The translations under genes were made by a program, and so were the position numbers. A stretch of 64,000 nucleotides of DNA from an uncultured Olsenella sp. GTDB taxonomy: Bacteria; Actinomycetota; Coriobacteriia; Coriobacteriales; Atopobiaceae. Location: assembly GCA_900316105.1 (NCBI GenBank), contig ONBR01000004.1, positions 38,162 through 102,161 of the forward strand, in the 5' to 3' direction. Positions within the stretch are counted from its first letter, which is position 1. Every line of letters starts with the position of its first letter. Positions 33,152-43,135 of the stretch are shown piece after piece. The notes beneath the pieces are model-generated. The model did not search any database, had not been told where the DNA came from, and saw only the letters and a program-made list of their open reading frames with translations.

Positions 33152-34177
33152 CTAGCGGACGTTGCCCTGGGCATGTGCGCCAGTCGACCACTGGCCGCAG
33201 CGCTTCAGCATTGCCATGCGAGCCGTCACGTATCGTTTCTCGACCTTGTCCGAGATCCAATGGCCCAGGCCCACGGCAAGGCCAGTGCCAAAGAAGCCAA
33301 TCATGAGGTCCACGGTCACCGCTATGGCCAGGCCCAGAAAGACCAGGTGCTCGGCACCGTCGGGGACGGCCAGCCCGCGACCAAGGAGCCAGACGGCCAG
33401 GGGTATCTCCAGCACGCTGTAGACCTGCACGCCAAAGAGGCTGGAGACGTCGGATTGGTAGGAGCCCTTCCTGCGCACCTCAACGTGGACGCGGGTTGCG
33501 TTGGAGACGATGCCGTTGACGACCTCGCGAATGGCACCCGAGATATGACCGGTAAAGAGCTCGTAGAGCAGGAAGTAGCTGGGATAGATGACGGCAGCGA
33601 GGAAATCAGCCAGACGTCCGGCGTCAAAGTTCCCCGAAAGGTCGATGCGTCCCGCACCAGGCCCCAGAAGGGGGAAGTTGAGCCACCAGACCAGGGCCAG
33701 GATTGCCACCAGTACTGCCCTTAGAAAGACGGGCCCCAGAATGAAGCGGCGCATGCCGTGGCCCGGGGCGTCCGCGGCCCTGTTGGCCTCGTTCTCGGCA
33801 ACGGCACTACGGGGGTTGCCATTCTCGTCCCAAAAGAGGGAGTCATCCACCTGGGTGTCCACAGCCCTTGACCCCGACGGGTCAAAGTGGACACCCACGC
33901 CCTTCTTGCCATGCGTACCACCGGCATAGTCACGGTGAAGGGACCCAACCTGTCCCTTGGCAAAGAGGCTGCGCATGTAGCCGTAGGCCTTGTTGACCTC
34001 GGTCATCTTCTTTTGGGCAAGCTCGGGCGAGATGCCGTTGCGAGCGGCGTTGTCCGGATGGTACTTCTGTGCCAGCTCCTTGAAGGCGCTGCGGACCTCC
34101 GCCATGCCATAGCGCTCGGGAAGGTCCAGGATCTCCTCTGCCTCGAAGCGCGTCATGTCTTCTCTGGAATGGGCCAT
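33152..34177 (-). CDS. Membrane protein with N-terminal J domain
   Basis: This 341-residue protein starts with a J domain (residues about 5-65) with the HPD motif in LAQKYHPDNA, which stimulates Hsp70 ATPase. A polar linker follows, then about five hydrophobic segments (for example FLRAVLVAILALVWWLNF and LVFLGLAIAVTVDLMIGFFGTGLAVGL). It lacks the zinc-binding and substrate domains of DnaJ, so it is a membrane-bound J protein that may recruit DnaK to the membrane. The function is otherwise unknown. ATG 34177 is preferred; the ribosome site is weak and an ATG seven codons later is possible. Confidence 0.82.
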   Translation of the reverse strand: MAHSREDMTRFEAEEILDLPERYGMAEVRSAFKELAQKYHPDNAARNGISPELAQKKMTEVNKAYGYMRSLFAKGQVGSLHRDYAGGTHGKKGVGVHFDPSGSRAVDTQVDDSLFWDENGNPRSAVAENEANRAADAPGHGMRRFILGPVFLRAVLVAILALVWWLNFPLLGPGAGRIDLSGNFDAGRLADFLAAVIYPSYFLLYELFTGHISGAIREVVNGIVSNATRVHVEVRRKGSYQSDVSSLFGVQVYSVLEIPLAVWLLGRGLAVPDGAEHLVFLGLAIAVTVDLMIGFFGTGLAVGLGHWISDKVEKRYVTARMAMLKRCGQWSTGAHAQGNVR

Positions 34178-34298
34178 GCCAGGCTGTCCCCTTTTGTTAC
34201 CGATTTTCAGAAAACGGCGACCACCACGTGGCCGCCGCTCGTATACGAAAGTACATGTGCGCAGAAGCGACAGGACTGCCGCCACCTGCGACGGGAGG

Positions 34299-35099
34299 CT
34301 ACTCCTCCTCGGCCAGCTGCTCGGCGACCTCGTCGGAGACGCTCATGGTGCTGTAGACGCTCTGGACGTCGTCCAGGTCCTCCAGGTGGTCGATCAGGCG
34401 CTGGACCTTGCGGGCATCATTGATGTCCAGCTCGGTGGGGGTGGTGGGGATCATGGTGAGCTCGGAGCCCTTGACGATGATGCCCTGGTCCTCCAGTGCC
34501 TTCTGGACGTCCTGCATCTTGTCATAGGCGGTGTAGACGATCCACTCGTCGCCTGCGTCCTCGTAGTCCTCGCCCTCAGCCTCGGCGACTGCCATCATGA
34601 ACTCGTCCTCGTCGACGGCGTTCTCCTTGTCGGGAACCTTCTTCTCGTCGGACTTGATGACCTTATCGACTGCGATAGAGCCCTTGCGCTCGAACTGGAA
34701 GGAGACGGAGCCGGAGGTGCCAAGGTTGCCGCCAGCGTGGGTGAAGGCGGAACGGACGTCGGCAGCAGTACGGTTCAGGTTGTCGGTCAGGCACTCGACG
34801 TAGAGGGCGATGCCTGCGGGACCGTATCCCTCGTAGGTGACCTCCTTGTAGACGACAGCCTCGGCACCGGTGCCGAAGGCCTTGTCGATGGCGGCCTGGA
34901 TCTTTGCGTTGGGCATGGAGACCATGCGAGCACGGGCAACGGCTGCGGCCAGGGAGGCGTTGTTGTCCGGGTTGGGGTCGCCACCATTACGAGCGGCAAC
35001 GGTAATGTTACGCGAGTGCTTTGAGAAGAGCGCAGAACGCTTTGCGTCGATTGCGGCCTTCTTATGCTTGGTGGTAGCCCACTTAGAGTGTCCGGACAT
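34299..35099 (-). CDS. yebC: YebC/PmpR/TACO1-family protein
   Basis: This 266-residue protein begins MSGHSKWATTKHKKAAIDAKR, the YebC signature, and continues with GGDPNPDNNASLAAAVARAR and YEGYGPAGIALYVECLTDNLNRTAADVR. Members were first called transcriptional regulators; later work links them to translation of hard-to-translate proline stretches. The length is normal apart from an acidic insertion around EAEGEDYEDAGDE. ATG 35099 follows an AGAAGGAGATG site. It appears to have its own promoter. Confidence 0.94.
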   Translation of the reverse strand: MSGHSKWATTKHKKAAIDAKRSALFSKHSRNITVAARNGGDPNPDNNASLAAAVARARMVSMPNAKIQAAIDKAFGTGAEAVVYKEVTYEGYGPAGIALYVECLTDNLNRTAADVRSAFTHAGGNLGTSGSVSFQFERKGSIAVDKVIKSDEKKVPDKENAVDEDEFMMAVAEAEGEDYEDAGDEWIVYTAYDKMQDVQKALEDQGIIVKGSELTMIPTTPTELDINDARKVQRLIDHLEDLDDVQSVYSTMSVSDEVAEQLAEEE

Positions 35100-35133
35100 G
35101 CACATCTCCTTCTGACAATGACAAAACGAAACG

Positions 35134-35162
35134 ATAATACACAAACTCTGGCGATTTGTACA
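35134..35162 (-). promoter_or_regulatory. Putative yebC promoter
   Basis: On the minus strand TGTACA (35157-35162) and TATTAT (35134-35139) are 17 bp apart, 35 bp before the yebC start. Confidence 0.4.
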
Positions 35163-35232
35163 CGGGCAGTTCCACATCCACAGAGGGGAAACACGTTAGA
35201 CGCCACGCAATACGGGGAGCCTCCGCATTGTG

Positions 35233-37230
35233 CTATTTCCCCGCTGCGGCCTCGGCGACCTTGCGCCCCTCCTCGTCCCATGCCCGCAGGGTGTCGTAGA
35301 TCTCGCGCGCCACAGACTCGGGCACTCCCTTGACCTGGGCTATGTCCTCCACGCTGGCCATGCGCAGGCGCTTCATGGAGCCGAAGTGGCGCATGATGGC
35401 CTTCTTGCGCTTGGGACCGACCCCCTCGATGTCATCCAGGATGGAGACACCCTGGGCCTTGGTCCTGAGCTCGCGGTGGAAGGTGATGGCAAAGCGGTGG
35501 GACTCGTCGCGCACCTGCTTGATCAGGTAGAGGGAGGCCGAACCCGAGGGCAGGACCACGGGAGTCTCGTCCCAGGGGACAAAGACCTCCTCGTCTGACT
35601 TTGCCAGGCCGCAGACCGGTATGTCCAGTCCAAGGGCATCCAGCTGCTCCATGGCTGCCGTCAGCTGGGGCTTGCCACCGTCGACCACCAGGAGGTCGGG
35701 TGGGGCCGCAGCAAAGCGTTCGTCCGCCATGTTCTTTGGGCTGTAGCGACGCCCCAGAACCTCGGACATGGACACGAAGTCGTTGGCCTCGTCCAGTTCA
35801 GCCTTGATCTTGAACCTGCGGTACTGACCCTTGTCGGGACGGCCGTTGGTAAAGACCACCATGGAGGCCACGGTAAAGGCGCCATGCAGGGTGGAGATGT
35901 CGAAGCACTCGATGCGCAGGGGCGGCCTGTCCAGGGCCAGGGCGCTCTCCAGCTGCAGGAGGGCCTTGTTGGTCCTCTCGTCGGCGTAGCCCGTCCTCAC
36001 CATGTAGCGGTTGAGGGCGTGGTGGGCGTTCTTTGCCGCCATGTCCAGGAGGTGGGCCTTCTCGCCGCGTTGGGGGCGGTGAATGCGGCAGACGTGGCCC
36101 CGCTTCTCGCTAAGCCACTCCCCCAGTACCTCGGCGTCGGGCAAGTCCACGGTCACATCAACCTCGGAGGGAAGGTCGGCAGTCTCGTCGTAGTAGCGCT
36201 TGAGGAAGCCCTCCGCGAGCTCCACCTCGTCCACGTCGGCACCCTTGTTGAGGATGAACTCCGAGGAGCGGACCGTACGACCCTCACGCACGACGAAGAC
36301 GCAGGCGCAGGAGATGGTCTCCTCCCGGTAGAAGCCGATCAGGTCCAGGCTGACCTCAGAGGAGAACATGACCTCCTGACGGTCGTCCAGGCCCTCGATG
36401 ACCTCCAGGCGGCGCTTGATGCGACCCGCCTTCTCGAACTCCAGGGCCGCTGCGGCATCTCGCATCTGACCCTCGAGCTCCTCCAGGATGGCCTTGCGAT
36501 TGCCCGCCAGGAACTGCTCCACCTGGCGGACGTTTGCCGCGTAGTCGGTGGGCGTGATGGCGCCACAGCAGGCACCGGGGCCACGACCCACGTGATAGTC
36601 GAAGCAGGGACGGCCCCTGTCGGCAAAGACCATGTTTGCCAGCTCGGCGTCGTCGGGGTGACCCTTAAGGTAACGGCGACAGCGCTTCCACTCCGCACAG
36701 GTGGCTATGCAGATGGGCACGGCCTTGCGCAGGGTGTCGATGGTCTCGCGAGCGGCCTGCGAGTCCGTGTAGGGGCCAAAGTAGCGGGTGCCCTTCTTGT
36801 GCTTCTCGCGGGTGTACTTGATCGCGGGAAAGGCGTCGCTCATGGTGAGGGCTATGTAGGGGTAGGACTTGTCGTCCTTGAAGTCCACGTTGAAGTAGGG
36901 GTGGTACTGGGCGATGAGGTTGCGCTCCAGAACCAGGGCCTCGTGCTCCGAGCCCACCACTATGTAGTCGAAGCTCCTCACCACCTGCATCATCAGGGGA
37001 ATCTTTGCCCGGTCGTCGGTGAGGTTCACGTACTGGAACATGCGGGAGCGAAGGTTCTTTGCCTTGCCCACGTAGATGACGGTGCCGTGGGCGTCCTTCC
37101 ACAGGTAGCAGCCGGGCTCTGTGGGAACCTTGTCCACCTGCTCCGCAATGGAAGGAAGGCCCTCCGCCTCGGGGCGGGGGGCCATCAGGTCAAAGTCCGG
37201 GATGTGCGTGGCGGGATCCTTGATGCTCAT
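35233..37230 (-). CDS. uvrC: Excinuclease ABC subunit C
   Basis: This 665-residue nuclease makes both incisions in nucleotide excision repair with UvrA and UvrB. It has an N-terminal GIY-YIG domain (EPGCYLWKDAHGTVIYVGKAKNLRSR), a cysteine-rich region (CATCAEWKRCRRYLKGHPDD), a UVR UvrB-binding motif near DAAAALEFEKAGRIKRRL, an RNase H-like endonuclease domain (IECFDISTLHG, LLVVDGGKPQL), and a C-terminal helix-hairpin-helix pair. ATG 37230 lies 2 bp after the upstream femX-like stop. The uvrA gene is 16 kb away, so the uvr genes are not an operon here. Confidence 0.96.
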   Translation of the reverse strand: MSIKDPATHIPDFDLMAPRPEAEGLPSIAEQVDKVPTEPGCYLWKDAHGTVIYVGKAKNLRSRMFQYVNLTDDRAKIPLMMQVVRSFDYIVVGSEHEALVLERNLIAQYHPYFNVDFKDDKSYPYIALTMSDAFPAIKYTREKHKKGTRYFGPYTDSQAARETIDTLRKAVPICIATCAEWKRCRRYLKGHPDDAELANMVFADRGRPCFDYHVGRGPGACCGAITPTDYAANVRQVEQFLAGNRKAILEELEGQMRDAAAALEFEKAGRIKRRLEVIEGLDDRQEVMFSSEVSLDLIGFYREETISCACVFVVREGRTVRSSEFILNKGADVDEVELAEGFLKRYYDETADLPSEVDVTVDLPDAEVLGEWLSEKRGHVCRIHRPQRGEKAHLLDMAAKNAHHALNRYMVRTGYADERTNKALLQLESALALDRPPLRIECFDISTLHGAFTVASMVVFTNGRPDKGQYRRFKIKAELDEANDFVSMSEVLGRRYSPKNMADERFAAAPPDLLVVDGGKPQLTAAMEQLDALGLDIPVCGLAKSDEEVFVPWDETPVVLPSGSASLYLIKQVRDESHRFAITFHRELRTKAQGVSILDDIEGVGPKRKKAIMRHFGSMKRLRMASVEDIAQVKGVPESVAREIYDTLRAWDEEGRKVAEAAAGK

Positions 37231-37232
37231 GG

Positions 37233-38231
37233 TTAGCCGCGCTTGAGCGCCTTCCTGGCCGTGACGAGCGCGGAGTAGAAGGTGCCGCGGATGGGCACGT
37301 CACGGTCAGGGGCGACGTCGGTGACCTCGTTGGAGAACTTGGTCTTGAAGGTGTTGAGGGTCTTGAGCTTGGGCGAGAAGTCGTTGCCGATGCCCATCAT
37401 GTCGTAGGTCTCGATGCCCTGCTTGGACAGGGTGCAGGCCTCGAAGTAGATCAGACCGTCGGTCACGAAGTTGCGGTTGGGGACGTCGGAGCGGGAGGCA
37501 CCGTAGTAGCGGACCGCGTGCTTGCCCGAGATGGTGGCGATGGTCCAGGTGACCACCTTGCCGTCGACCCTTCCGGCAAAGACGCGGCAGTGATCCTTGC
37601 CCAGGAGGTGGATCATGTTCTCGTAATCGGACTGGGGAGCGGGGGTGAAGCCGTCACGCTCGGCGGTCTCGATCATCACGTCGTAGTACTCGGCAAAGGA
37701 CTCGTAGGCCTGCTCGGTCTCGTCGGCATAGCTGGCGGGACTCTCGCGCAGGGCCTTGCGGACGTCGCGGCGGCCGCGCTTCTTGAGCTTGGAGAGAATC
37801 TCCTCGTCGTCGCCCGTGGTGTCCATGATGACCGTCTGGTTGTAGGGAATCGTGGACAGGGTGGGTCTGGTGATGTCGAGCTCGGCCTTTACGCACAGGC
37901 GCAGGAAGACAACCTTGCGGTCTGCCTTGCGGACGTACTCGACAATGGCCTTGAGTCCCTCCTCCTCCGTCTGGGGATCGGGCTCGCCCACCCACACGGG
38001 ACCATGCTCGCTGCGCAGGTAGTGATAGCCATGGGTCTCGAAGTCGATGAAGGAGACCAGAGCCAGGGTCTGTCCCCCGTCGTCGGTCAGCTCCACGCAG
38101 CCCCAGGGGGTGCGACCATTGATCGTCTCCTGGTAGGAGGCCCATTCGTGAGTCTGCTCGATGGGCAGGTCCATGCCTAGGGTCTGGGCCTTCTCCTCGA
38201 GCTGGGTGATGTCAATCTGCCTTGTCTGCAC
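37233..38231 (-). CDS. FemAB-family peptidoglycan bridge aminoacyltransferase (copy 1)
   Basis: This 332-residue protein belongs to the FemABX family, which add amino acids from aminoacyl-tRNA to the stem peptide of lipid II. It has the double GNAT fold pieces PIEQTHEWASYQ, LKKRGRRDVRKALRES (lipid II/tRNA contact region) and VRYYGASRSDVPN. It lacks the coiled-coil arm present in copy 2. GTG 38231 is chosen because GAGGAAGG lies 8 bp before it; GTG 38255 is an alternative with no ribosome site. It reads divergently from copy 2 across about 230 bp and is followed by uvrC. Confidence 0.86.
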   Translation of the reverse strand: MQTRQIDITQLEEKAQTLGMDLPIEQTHEWASYQETINGRTPWGCVELTDDGGQTLALVSFIDFETHGYHYLRSEHGPVWVGEPDPQTEEEGLKAIVEYVRKADRKVVFLRLCVKAELDITRPTLSTIPYNQTVIMDTTGDDEEILSKLKKRGRRDVRKALRESPASYADETEQAYESFAEYYDVMIETAERDGFTPAPQSDYENMIHLLGKDHCRVFAGRVDGKVVTWTIATISGKHAVRYYGASRSDVPNRNFVTDGLIYFEACTLSKQGIETYDMMGIGNDFSPKLKTLNTFKTKFSNEVTDVAPDRDVPIRGTFYSALVTARKALKRG

Positions 38232-38459
38232 AGCTAAGACCTTCCTCGTTGCCACGACAAAAACGTGTTACATGATATGGACGGCCCTATCCGCACCGCC
38301 CCCATGCATGGTGTTTTTACCAAGAAACCACAGTATGGAGCCATTGACGGATACACGCAAACCGAGAAGGTACTATAGTCTCTGGCCAATCTGGCGGAAC
38401 AGATGCCAACGGGTAGCTCCGTTTGACACCTTACCCCACAGGAGGGATTTAGTCTTCTT

Positions 38460-39767
38460 ATGCGCTCTTTCACATTTGAGTCACTATCACCCCAGGAGTT
38501 CGACGACTTCAGCTTCTCTGACCACGAGGGCAACTTCCAGCAGACCTCTGCCATGGCCGAGGTCCGTCGCAAGGACGGTGCCGAGGTCGAGTTCTTTGGC
38601 GTGAGGGAGGACGGCAAGCTCGTCGCTGCCACCGCCCTCGAGTATCACCACAATGGCATGTCCCAGTTTGCCCAGGTCCACGACGGCCCCCTCTGCGACT
38701 ATCATGACACAGAGCTCGTCAGCTTCCTTTTCAAGGAGCTCAAGTCCAAGGCAAAGAAGGCCGGTTGTGCCCAGATGGAGATCACCCCGGAGATCCCCTA
38801 CCTTGTCCGCGACTCCTTTGGCGAGGAGCTCCCCAAGGGCCCCAACGCGAAATGGCCCCTCGGCACCCCCACCGACGCTCCCGTCGAAGCGGACAGGGAG
38901 GCCTTTGACAACATCGTCGCCCAGGGCTTCGAGCACTCTGGCTTCGTACGCGAGTACACGGCCGTCCCCCGCTGGCGCTACCTCAAGGACCTGCGCGACA
39001 TCAAGGACGAGGCCGCCCTGCTCAAGTCCTACAACAAGAACACCAAGCGCAACGTCCGCATAGCCGACGAGAGCGGCGTCATCGTCCGCAGGGCAAAGCG
39101 CGAGGACCTGGCCGAGTTCCACCGCCTCTGCGAACTGAGCGGCGAGAAGCACGGCTTCGAGAACCGCTCCGTGGAGTACTTCGAGCAAATCCTTGACTGC
39201 CTGGGCGACAATGCCGAGTACTGCATCGCCTACATCGACACCCGCGCCTACCTGGAATCCTGGCTGGAGAAGCGCGATGGCTTCCAGAAGGAGGTCCAGC
39301 GCCTGGAGAAGTCTCTTCCGACGGCCAACAAGCCCGAGCGCGTCGAGCGCCAGCTCAAGGACCAGCGTTCGAAGTACGAGGCGTCCCTGAAGCGTATCGA
39401 GCAGGCCCAGAAGCACATCGACGAGGACGGGGAGATGGTCCCCGTCTCGGCCGCACTCTTCATCTGGCACCCCCAGGAGTGCGTCTACCTCTTCTCGGGC
39501 GGAGACCAGCGCTACGCGAAGTTCTACGCCGCCACTGCCCTGCAGCATCACGCCATGCTCGAGTGCATAGAGCGCGGCGTCCCCAGCTACAACTTCTATG
39601 GCATTGACGGCGTCTTCGACGACCCCAAGGACCCCGGCTACGGTGTCCTGGAGTTCAAGCAGGGCTTCAACGGCTACGTGGAGGAGCTCATGGGTTCCTT
39701 CACCCTCCCCGTCAAACCCATGGCCTACGCCGCAAAGAAGCTCGCCCACAAGGTACTGGGCCGCTAG
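38460..39767 (+). CDS. FemAB-family peptidoglycan bridge aminoacyltransferase (copy 2, with coiled-coil arm)
   Basis: This 435-residue FemABX protein has SYNKNTKRNVRIADESGVIVRRAKREDLAEFH in the middle and the C-terminal FSGGDQRYAKFYAATALQHHAMLECIERG motif region typical of FemA and MurM. Residues about 250-325 form a charged coiled-coil arm (EKRDGFQKEVQRLEKSL, then KDQRSKYEASLKRIEQAQ), like the seryl-tRNA-synthetase-like arm of FemA. It should attach an L-amino acid to the peptidoglycan side chain. The amino acid cannot be named. A strong terminator follows. Confidence 0.9.
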   Translation: MRSFTFESLSPQEFDDFSFSDHEGNFQQTSAMAEVRRKDGAEVEFFGVREDGKLVAATALEYHHNGMSQFAQVHDGPLCDYHDTELVSFLFKELKSKAKKAGCAQMEITPEIPYLVRDSFGEELPKGPNAKWPLGTPTDAPVEADREAFDNIVAQGFEHSGFVREYTAVPRWRYLKDLRDIKDEAALLKSYNKNTKRNVRIADESGVIVRRAKREDLAEFHRLCELSGEKHGFENRSVEYFEQILDCLGDNAEYCIAYIDTRAYLESWLEKRDGFQKEVQRLEKSLPTANKPERVERQLKDQRSKYEASLKRIEQAQKHIDEDGEMVPVSAALFIWHPQECVYLFSGGDQRYAKFYAATALQHHAMLECIERGVPSYNFYGIDGVFDDPKDPGYGVLEFKQGFNGYVEELMGSFTLPVKPMAYAAKKLAHKVLGR

Positions 39768-39806
39768 CCTGGACTAGTGCCTCCGACAGCCGCCCGACCG
39801 ACGACA

Positions 39807-39849
39807 GACGCCCCGCCACTCAGTCGATAAGTGGCGGGGCGTCTCTTTT
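39807..39849 (+). terminator. Rho-independent terminator of femX copy 2
   Basis: A perfect 14-bp stem (GACGCCCCGCCACT and complement) with a 9-nt loop is followed by TCTTTT, 40 bp past the stop codon. Confidence 0.88.
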
Positions 39850-39893
39850 CCGGGCTGTTCCTCAAGATTGCTTCGCGGGGTCGGCACCCTCCC

Positions 39894-41129
39894 CTAAAAG
39901 GAGGTGTCCGTGGGGTCAGGATAGAAGGTCTTGAACTTGCGCACGTAGTTCTGCTCCATGAGAAGGCCATACATGCGGGCCTTGAGGCCGTCGTCCTTGC
40001 AGCGGCAGGGGTTGACGACCCTCCCCTCGGACACGATCCTGTCAAAGCGGTCGAGGAGCTGGGGATCACGCAGGTAGTGGCGGAGAAGCTTTACGGGAAC
40101 GCGCGTATAGAGCATCTCGCGCTCGGCCGTCGCGCACTCGCCCTGCACGCCGTCGACGATGTCGCGCACCAGGGTGTACATGGGGTTTGCCCCGCCGGCG
40201 CAGGCATAGTAGGAGCTCGCACCCACACGGGGGTTGAAGTCCATGAAGATGACCCTGCCGTCCTTGGGATCGCGCTTGAGGTCGAAGTTCGCAAAACCAC
40301 GCCAGCCGATCTCCTTGAGCATTACCTCGATCTTCTGCCAGAGCTCGGGCATGGGGTTGACGATCATGGACACGGGATTGCCCAGGAGCGTGGGGGCATG
40401 GTCCTCCAGGAGCACGTTCGCAGCAGCGCGAAGGCCCAGCTCACCCCTCGAGTCCACGTACATGGTGATGCAGTCCACCAGGGTGTCATCGCCCTCGATG
40501 AGCTCCTGGACCAGGAAGTCACCCTTGTAGCCCACCCCGCGCAGATCGCTCCAGATCTGGTCGAGCTCCGCCTGGTCGTGGACGAAGTAGACCTTCTTGA
40601 AGCCCTTGGCGTAGAGGTTGACGTACTCCGTAGACGAGGCGGGCTTTGCCACCACGGGGAAGGGAATCTCCGTGGGAGCAATGGGACCCTCCTGAGCCAG
40701 GTGGACGACCTCGGTCCTGGAGGTGTCCAGACCGTACTTCTGGCAGAGCTCCATGAAGTTGACCTTGTCGGACACGTAGCTAGACACCTCGTGAGGGGGA
40801 AAGAGGTAGACGACATTGTCAGGAAGGTCCTCGGCTATGCACTCCACCGTCTCCACACGGTCGTCAGAGTTTGCCACGAGGACGACCTTCTTTTGGGGAT
40901 GGCGGTCGGCAATGGCCTTGATGGCCCGCAGGACCTCCTCGTTGCACATGCTCTCGACGGTCTCCCTGACGATGAAGTTCGAGCTCTCCACCAGGGCGAT
41001 GCCACTGTTTGCTATGAAATAGGAGTGCACTCCAAAGGCCTCGAGGAACTGACGCGCGAGCGAGTAGGTGGACCAGTCTCCACCGAGGATGACAGGCTGG
41101 ATGTCATCTCGCTTCATAAGAGGCTTCAT
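39894..41129 (-). CDS. ATP-grasp carboxylate-amine ligase (D-aspartate ligase-like?)
   Basis: This 411-residue protein has an N-terminal Rossmann-like preATP-grasp domain (PVILGGDWSTYSLARQFLEAFGV) and an ATP-grasp fold with PVVAKPASS, FLVQELIEGDD and the metal-binding IFMDFNPRVGASSYYACAGG. It should join a carboxylate to an amine with ATP. The NPRxGxSxYY motif recalls D-aspartate ligase of enterococci, which adds D-Asp to the peptidoglycan precursor; placement beside murJ, two femX-like genes and a racemase supports a wall role. This is inference. ATG 41129 is used; nearby ATG 41117 is an alternative. Confidence 0.82.
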   Translation of the reverse strand: MKPLMKRDDIQPVILGGDWSTYSLARQFLEAFGVHSYFIANSGIALVESSNFIVRETVESMCNEEVLRAIKAIADRHPQKKVVLVANSDDRVETVECIAEDLPDNVVYLFPPHEVSSYVSDKVNFMELCQKYGLDTSRTEVVHLAQEGPIAPTEIPFPVVAKPASSTEYVNLYAKGFKKVYFVHDQAELDQIWSDLRGVGYKGDFLVQELIEGDDTLVDCITMYVDSRGELGLRAAANVLLEDHAPTLLGNPVSMIVNPMPELWQKIEVMLKEIGWRGFANFDLKRDPKDGRVIFMDFNPRVGASSYYACAGGANPMYTLVRDIVDGVQGECATAEREMLYTRVPVKLLRHYLRDPQLLDRFDRIVSEGRVVNPCRCKDDGLKARMYGLLMEQNYVRKFKTFYPDPTDTSF

Positions 41130-41204
41130 GGGATAGGGTCTCCTCCAATCGTAGCCACGCAACTGCGCGGCCGAAGCGTTACAAAAGGACCTGTCTGTCG
41201 ACTC

Positions 41205-42902
41205 CTAGCGCGCCGCCTTTGCTCGTCCGGGAAGCAGACGCGCAAAGATGGCATCGAAGAAGGGGGCGTCCGACATGCCGAGGGCCCATGATATACCAAA
41301 GGTCACCAGGACGGCTGGGATGCCTCCTGCCATGGCATAGAGGACGCCGCGCACCAGGCCCACGCTGGGGCCAAAGGCTGCGGTGATGGCATACACGATG
41401 CCGCCGCCCACCAGGGAGCCCGCGACGCCAAAGGCGATGGCGCGCAGGGAGGCAACGAGGACGGAGCGAACCCCAAAGGCACCAAGCTCCTTTCGGATAT
41501 GGACGATGACCACGGCATCGATTACCCCATAGAAGAAGACCGAGGAGACTGGCACCACGTAGAGACCCCAGAGCGGGGTAAAGACGATGCAGATGGCGCA
41601 CTGGATGATGGATGCGATGACCACGGCCGCGGTGAAGAAGTTCATGCGCATCATGGAGGCGCAGACCTTCTGCAGGTAGCTCTGGATTCCATAGAAGGGC
41701 AGCGACAGGGCCAAGGCCTGCAAGTAGCCCACCGTCAGCACGGCCGACTCACTCGTGAAGCTACCGGAGGTGAGGACGGCAACGAGACTGGATGCAAAGA
41801 CGATCAGGAAGAGCGCAAAGGGGATGAGGGTAAAGAGGATCCTCCTCATGCCCGTGATGAAGAACTCCTTGAAGGAGGCTATGTCCTCCTGCATGTAGCT
41901 ATTGGAGAGCTCGGTAAACATGGTGACCGAGATGGGTATGGCAAAGATCGAGAAGGGCAGGACGTACCAGACACGCGCGTAGTAGGCAATCGAGGCACCG
42001 GCAGGCGTCACCTGCAGGGCGCAGCTGGACATGACGGCAGCCGTGGGGGTCGATGCCAGGGTGATGACCAGGGTAGGCAGGCCGATTGTCAGGGTCTTCT
42101 TCAGCGCAGGGTCGTGGAAGTTCACCCTCAGGCGCAGGCGCACGCCATGTCTCATCAGGGCGGGAATCTGGATCAAGGCCTGGACGGCTACGCCGAGGGG
42201 ATTTCCCACCGCCAGGGCGATGGCAGCCTGGCGCCACTCCATGCCGACGCTGTTGACCAGGTAGGCATAGAGGACGAAGGAACCGATGACGATGACGTTG
42301 TTGATGATGGGCGCGGCGTTGCTGGCAAAGTAGTCGCGCTCGGCATTGAGGACACCAGAGATGATCGAGGACAGGGCGTAGAGCACGATCTCGCAGGCGA
42401 ACCAACGGAAGAACCACACGGAAAGGTCGGAATCGAACCCCTCGGTCGCTCCAGCGGACTGCGTCCAGACTATCGGCACGGCAAATATGACGCTGAGCAC
42501 CGTCAGGATGAGCATGAGCAGAACCACGATGGAAAGGAGGTTCGAGGCATAGGCGCTCGCCCCTTCCCTTCCCGCCTCCTTGCGCACAGATATATATACA
42601 GGGAGAAAGGCAGTGATCAGCATTCCGCCGACGACTAGCTCGTAAAGGGTGTTGGGAAGGTTGTTCGCCACCGTATAGGCACTCGCCAGGCCATAGGCTC
42701 CCAGGGCCCAAGCCTGGGCGGAAGTGCGGAAGAAGCCCGTAATCCTGCTGACGAGGACCAGGACGGTGACCATGTTGGAGGACCTGACGGCCTTCTCCTC
42801 CACAGAGGAATTGCTACTATTACTCACCTTTTCCCTGCCTCCCCCATCTAGCTGGGATTTTCTGGAATGAGTGGGAGTCTGAGTATGACGTTTGGCTGGC
42901 AT
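41205..42902 (-). CDS. murJ: Lipid II flippase MurJ (MviN)
   Basis: This 565-residue membrane protein has about 14 helices and the MVF-family pattern (SRITGFFRTSAQAWALGAYGLASAYTVANNLPN, then ELVVGGMLITAFLPVY). It flips lipid-linked peptidoglycan precursors across the cytoplasmic membrane. The N-terminal 55 residues are polar and extra to the Escherichia coli protein. ATG 42902 is preferred because AGGGGA lies 6-7 bp before it. It sits upstream of the ATP-grasp ligase gene on the same strand, 75 bp apart, and may share a transcript with it. Confidence 0.94.
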   Translation of the reverse strand: MPAKRHTQTPTHSRKSQLDGGGREKVSNSSNSSVEEKAVRSSNMVTVLVLVSRITGFFRTSAQAWALGAYGLASAYTVANNLPNTLYELVVGGMLITAFLPVYISVRKEAGREGASAYASNLLSIVVLLMLILTVLSVIFAVPIVWTQSAGATEGFDSDLSVWFFRWFACEIVLYALSSIISGVLNAERDYFASNAAPIINNVIVIGSFVLYAYLVNSVGMEWRQAAIALAVGNPLGVAVQALIQIPALMRHGVRLRLRVNFHDPALKKTLTIGLPTLVITLASTPTAAVMSSCALQVTPAGASIAYYARVWYVLPFSIFAIPISVTMFTELSNSYMQEDIASFKEFFITGMRRILFTLIPFALFLIVFASSLVAVLTSGSFTSESAVLTVGYLQALALSLPFYGIQSYLQKVCASMMRMNFFTAAVVIASIIQCAICIVFTPLWGLYVVPVSSVFFYGVIDAVVIVHIRKELGAFGVRSVLVASLRAIAFGVAGSLVGGGIVYAITAAFGPSVGLVRGVLYAMAGGIPAVLVTFGISWALGMSDAPFFDAIFARLLPGRAKAAR

Positions 42903-43135
42903 AAACATCCCCTGTCATTGATTCTGCAAATCTTTATGCTATCGTTCGTTCCGCACTTGGACGAGTGATGCGAGTGCCCGCGTAATAATCACACACTCTG
43001 GTATTCGTCACCCATTTCCCATTGAGAATTATTCTTGAATGGGTTTGAGAATTTTTTTCTTTTTGGTTGACAAATCTGGGGGGTCTTGCATCACAATGTT
43101 CAGTTAACCGTGTAACCCACCGATAGGAGTGATGC